From NCBI GenBank assembly GCA_031259205.1, contig JAIRLS010000152.1, positions 1 through 21,927 of the forward strand: a stretch of DNA of 21,927 nucleotides, given 5' to 3'. This stretch comes from Bacteroidales bacterium. GTDB lineage: Bacteria; Bacteroidota; Bacteroidia; Bacteroidales; UBA4181. This document shows positions 20,815-21,927 of this stretch, piece after piece (positions within the stretch are counted from its first letter, which is position 1; each line of letters begins with the position of its first letter). The notes under the pieces were generated by a model. The model had not been told where the DNA came from. It was given only the letters and a program-made list of their open reading frames with translations, and did not search any database. Made by a program: the position numbers and the translations under genes.

Positions 20815-21747
20815 ATGATTCGCCTGTATAAATCGACAGACGCCTTGCCACTGCTCACCCTGTTTACACAAACGGTACACACGGTCAGCAGCGCGTATTA
20901 TTCGCCGGAAGAAATAGAAGCATGGGCGCCCTCGCACCCGAAAAGCGAAGCCGAGTGGAACGCCTACTTCGCCGAACGCTATACGCTGGTGGACGAACAG
21001 GACGGCGTCGTTCTCGGTTTCGGCTGCCTTAGCGCTGCCGGCAATACCATCGACATGCTTTTTACACACCACGCTTTCCAAAGCAGGGGCGTCGGTTCGG
21101 CCGTCATCGGCGCACTGGAAGAAGAAGCCATGAGGCGGGGACAGCGCGAAGTGTTCCTTACCGTCAGCGCGACGGCATGGCGCTTCTACCTGCACCGGGG
21201 ATATGACTACCACAAAAGCGAAAGAAAAATTTACGGAAACATCCTGTTCGACTGTCAGATATTGCGCAAAGCCTTGCCTGCTTTCCCTCCCATGCGCCGG
21301 AACGACAGAACGCTGGATACGGAAAACGCACAGGAACTGCTACGCAACGGAAAATACGGCTTTCTGACGACCTGCGCCATTAACGGTTACGGCTACGGCA
21401 TCCCCATCAATTACGCGCTGTCAGGGGAAAGCATATACTTCCACTGCGCCCGCAACGGATTCAAGTTAGAAAACATTCGCCGTAACAATCGTGTCGGTTT
21501 TTGTGTGGTCGGTCATGAGCAGGTACAAGCCACTCGATACACAACAACATACGAAAGCGTCCTGATTTTCGGGAAAATAAATGTCGTCATTTCTGACGAT
21601 GAACGGACACAGGCCTTGGAACTGCTGCTAAGGAAGTATTGTCCGGAACAGTCCGCCGATTGGCGGGAACACATACGAAAATCGTTTGACATCACGCTGA
21701 TTTTACGGCTGGACATAGAACACTGCACGGGAAAAAGACGGAAATAA
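20815..21747 (+). CDS. GNAT acetyltransferase fused to a Nim-like flavin-binding domain
   Basis: A 310-residue fusion. Residues 1-150 form a GNAT N-acetyltransferase with the acetyl-CoA loop QSRGVGSAV (89-97) and a C-terminal FYLHRGY (124-130). Residues about 160-305 resemble the pyridoxamine-phosphate-oxidase-like split barrel of the NimA (nitroimidazole reductase) group: MRRNDRTL at 160-167 looks like the start of a stand-alone Nim protein, then GKYGFLTTC, GYGIPINYAL, IYFHCARNGFKLENI and NNRVGFCVVG. The substrate of either half is unknown. It follows glyS by 11 bp. Whether it confers nitroimidazole resistance cannot be told from sequence. Confidence 0.85.
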   Translation: MIRLYKSTDALPLLTLFTQTVHTVSSAYYSPEEIEAWAPSHPKSEAEWNAYFAERYTLVDEQDGVVLGFGCLSAAGNTIDMLFTHHAFQSRGVGSAVIGALEEEAMRRGQREVFLTVSATAWRFYLHRGYDYHKSERKIYGNILFDCQILRKALPAFPPMRRNDRTLDTENAQELLRNGKYGFLTTCAINGYGYGIPINYALSGESIYFHCARNGFKLENIRRNNRVGFCVVGHEQVQATRYTTTYESVLIFGKINVVISDDERTQALELLLRKYCPEQSADWREHIRKSFDITLILRLDIEHCTGKRRK

Positions 21748-21843
21748 GAATAGCGACATATAGAAAAGTGAGATCCGTTAAAAACGAAAAAAAAGATTCC
21801 CATTTTTTCAAATTTTTTCCTGCGGATTTGAAGGATTCAGCAT

Positions 21844-21874
21844 TTTGATTTTTGGGGGATTTGCCGTATTTTTG
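21844..21874 (+). promoter_or_regulatory. Consensus promoter for the last gene
   Basis: TTTG (21844-21847) and TATTTTTG (21867-21874, followed by C) are 19 bp apart, a perfect fit to TTTG-N19-21-TAnnTTTG. It lies 30 bp before the ATG at 21904 and is the best promoter match in the window. Confidence 0.6.
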
Positions 21875-21903
21875 CGTCGTTTTTATCAAAATTAATCAGT
21901 CGG

Positions 21904-21927
21904 ATGAACAAAAGAATAGCAGTACTT
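21904..21927 (+). CDS. 5' end of an unidentified gene leaving the window
   Basis: An ATG at 21904, downstream of a consensus promoter, reads MNKRIAVL to the window edge. Basic residues and then a hydrophobic strand suit the start of a nucleotide-binding Rossmann or kinase fold, but eight residues cannot name a product. Confidence 0.55.

Noticed and set aside
21904..21927. Naming the last gene 6-phosphofructokinase
   Set aside because: MNKRIAVL is compatible with such a start but also with many nucleotide-binding proteins; eight residues are not enough.

Overview
The window looks like chromosome of a member of Bacteroidales (Bacteroidota), genus not resolved. Supporting signs: repeated TAnnTTTG -7 boxes ahead of genes (the Bacteroidota promoter consensus TTTG-N19-21-TAnnTTTG), few Shine-Dalgarno sites, a lipobox lipoprotein and OmpA-type envelope proteins, the Bacteroidota gene order exbB-X-exbD-exbD, a single-chain eukaryote/archaeal-type glycyl-tRNA synthetase, and AT-rich intergenic DNA around moderate-GC genes. 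No rRNA, CRISPR array, phage or transposase gene was seen.

Layout. 1-523: AT-rich non-coding DNA with a gene start leaving to the left and regulatory dyads. 524-2556: a Tat-exported Fe-S aldo/keto reductase translationally coupled to a secreted DUF6599-like protein. 2557-4237: a small lipoprotein and an outer-membrane barrel-like protein, flanked by two copies of an inverted-repeat-ended element. 4238-6269 (minus): exbB-exbD-tonB. 6373-6858 (minus) and 6964-7407 (plus): divergent dihydrofolate reductase and dCMP deaminase, both serving thymidylate and folate metabolism. 7421-8239: exported SGNH hydrolase, converging on a decayed minus-strand gene end. 8476-10886: larC and an OmpA-domain protein. 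10982-11770: a lone trpA. 12040-16557: rsgA, a hybrid-kinase-like protein, and tatD. 16732-16819: tRNA-Ser(GGA). 16899-19127: a second ExbB/ExbD motor operon. 19250-21747: glyS and a GNAT-Nim-like fusion. 21904-end: start of another gene.

How it works together: most genes are housekeeping (translation: glyS, tRNA-Ser, rsgA; nucleotides: folA, dCMP deaminase; amino acids: trpA) or envelope energisation. There are two separate proton-driven ExbB/ExbD sets, only one with its own TonB next to it.

The least ordinary items are: a short non-coding element with about 27-bp inverted ends, present as two full copies and one solo end, the full copies lying directly 3' of genes; a hybrid-kinase protein whose H-box His is Arg and whose middle receiver has Glu in place of the phospho-Asp; a DHFR with Val in place of the conserved Trp22; a GNAT-Nim fusion; and a gene remnant resembling a GH43-type tail that still shares a bidirectional terminator. 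I do not see a complete new multi-gene system; the repeat family and the degenerate kinase are the best candidates for new biology.
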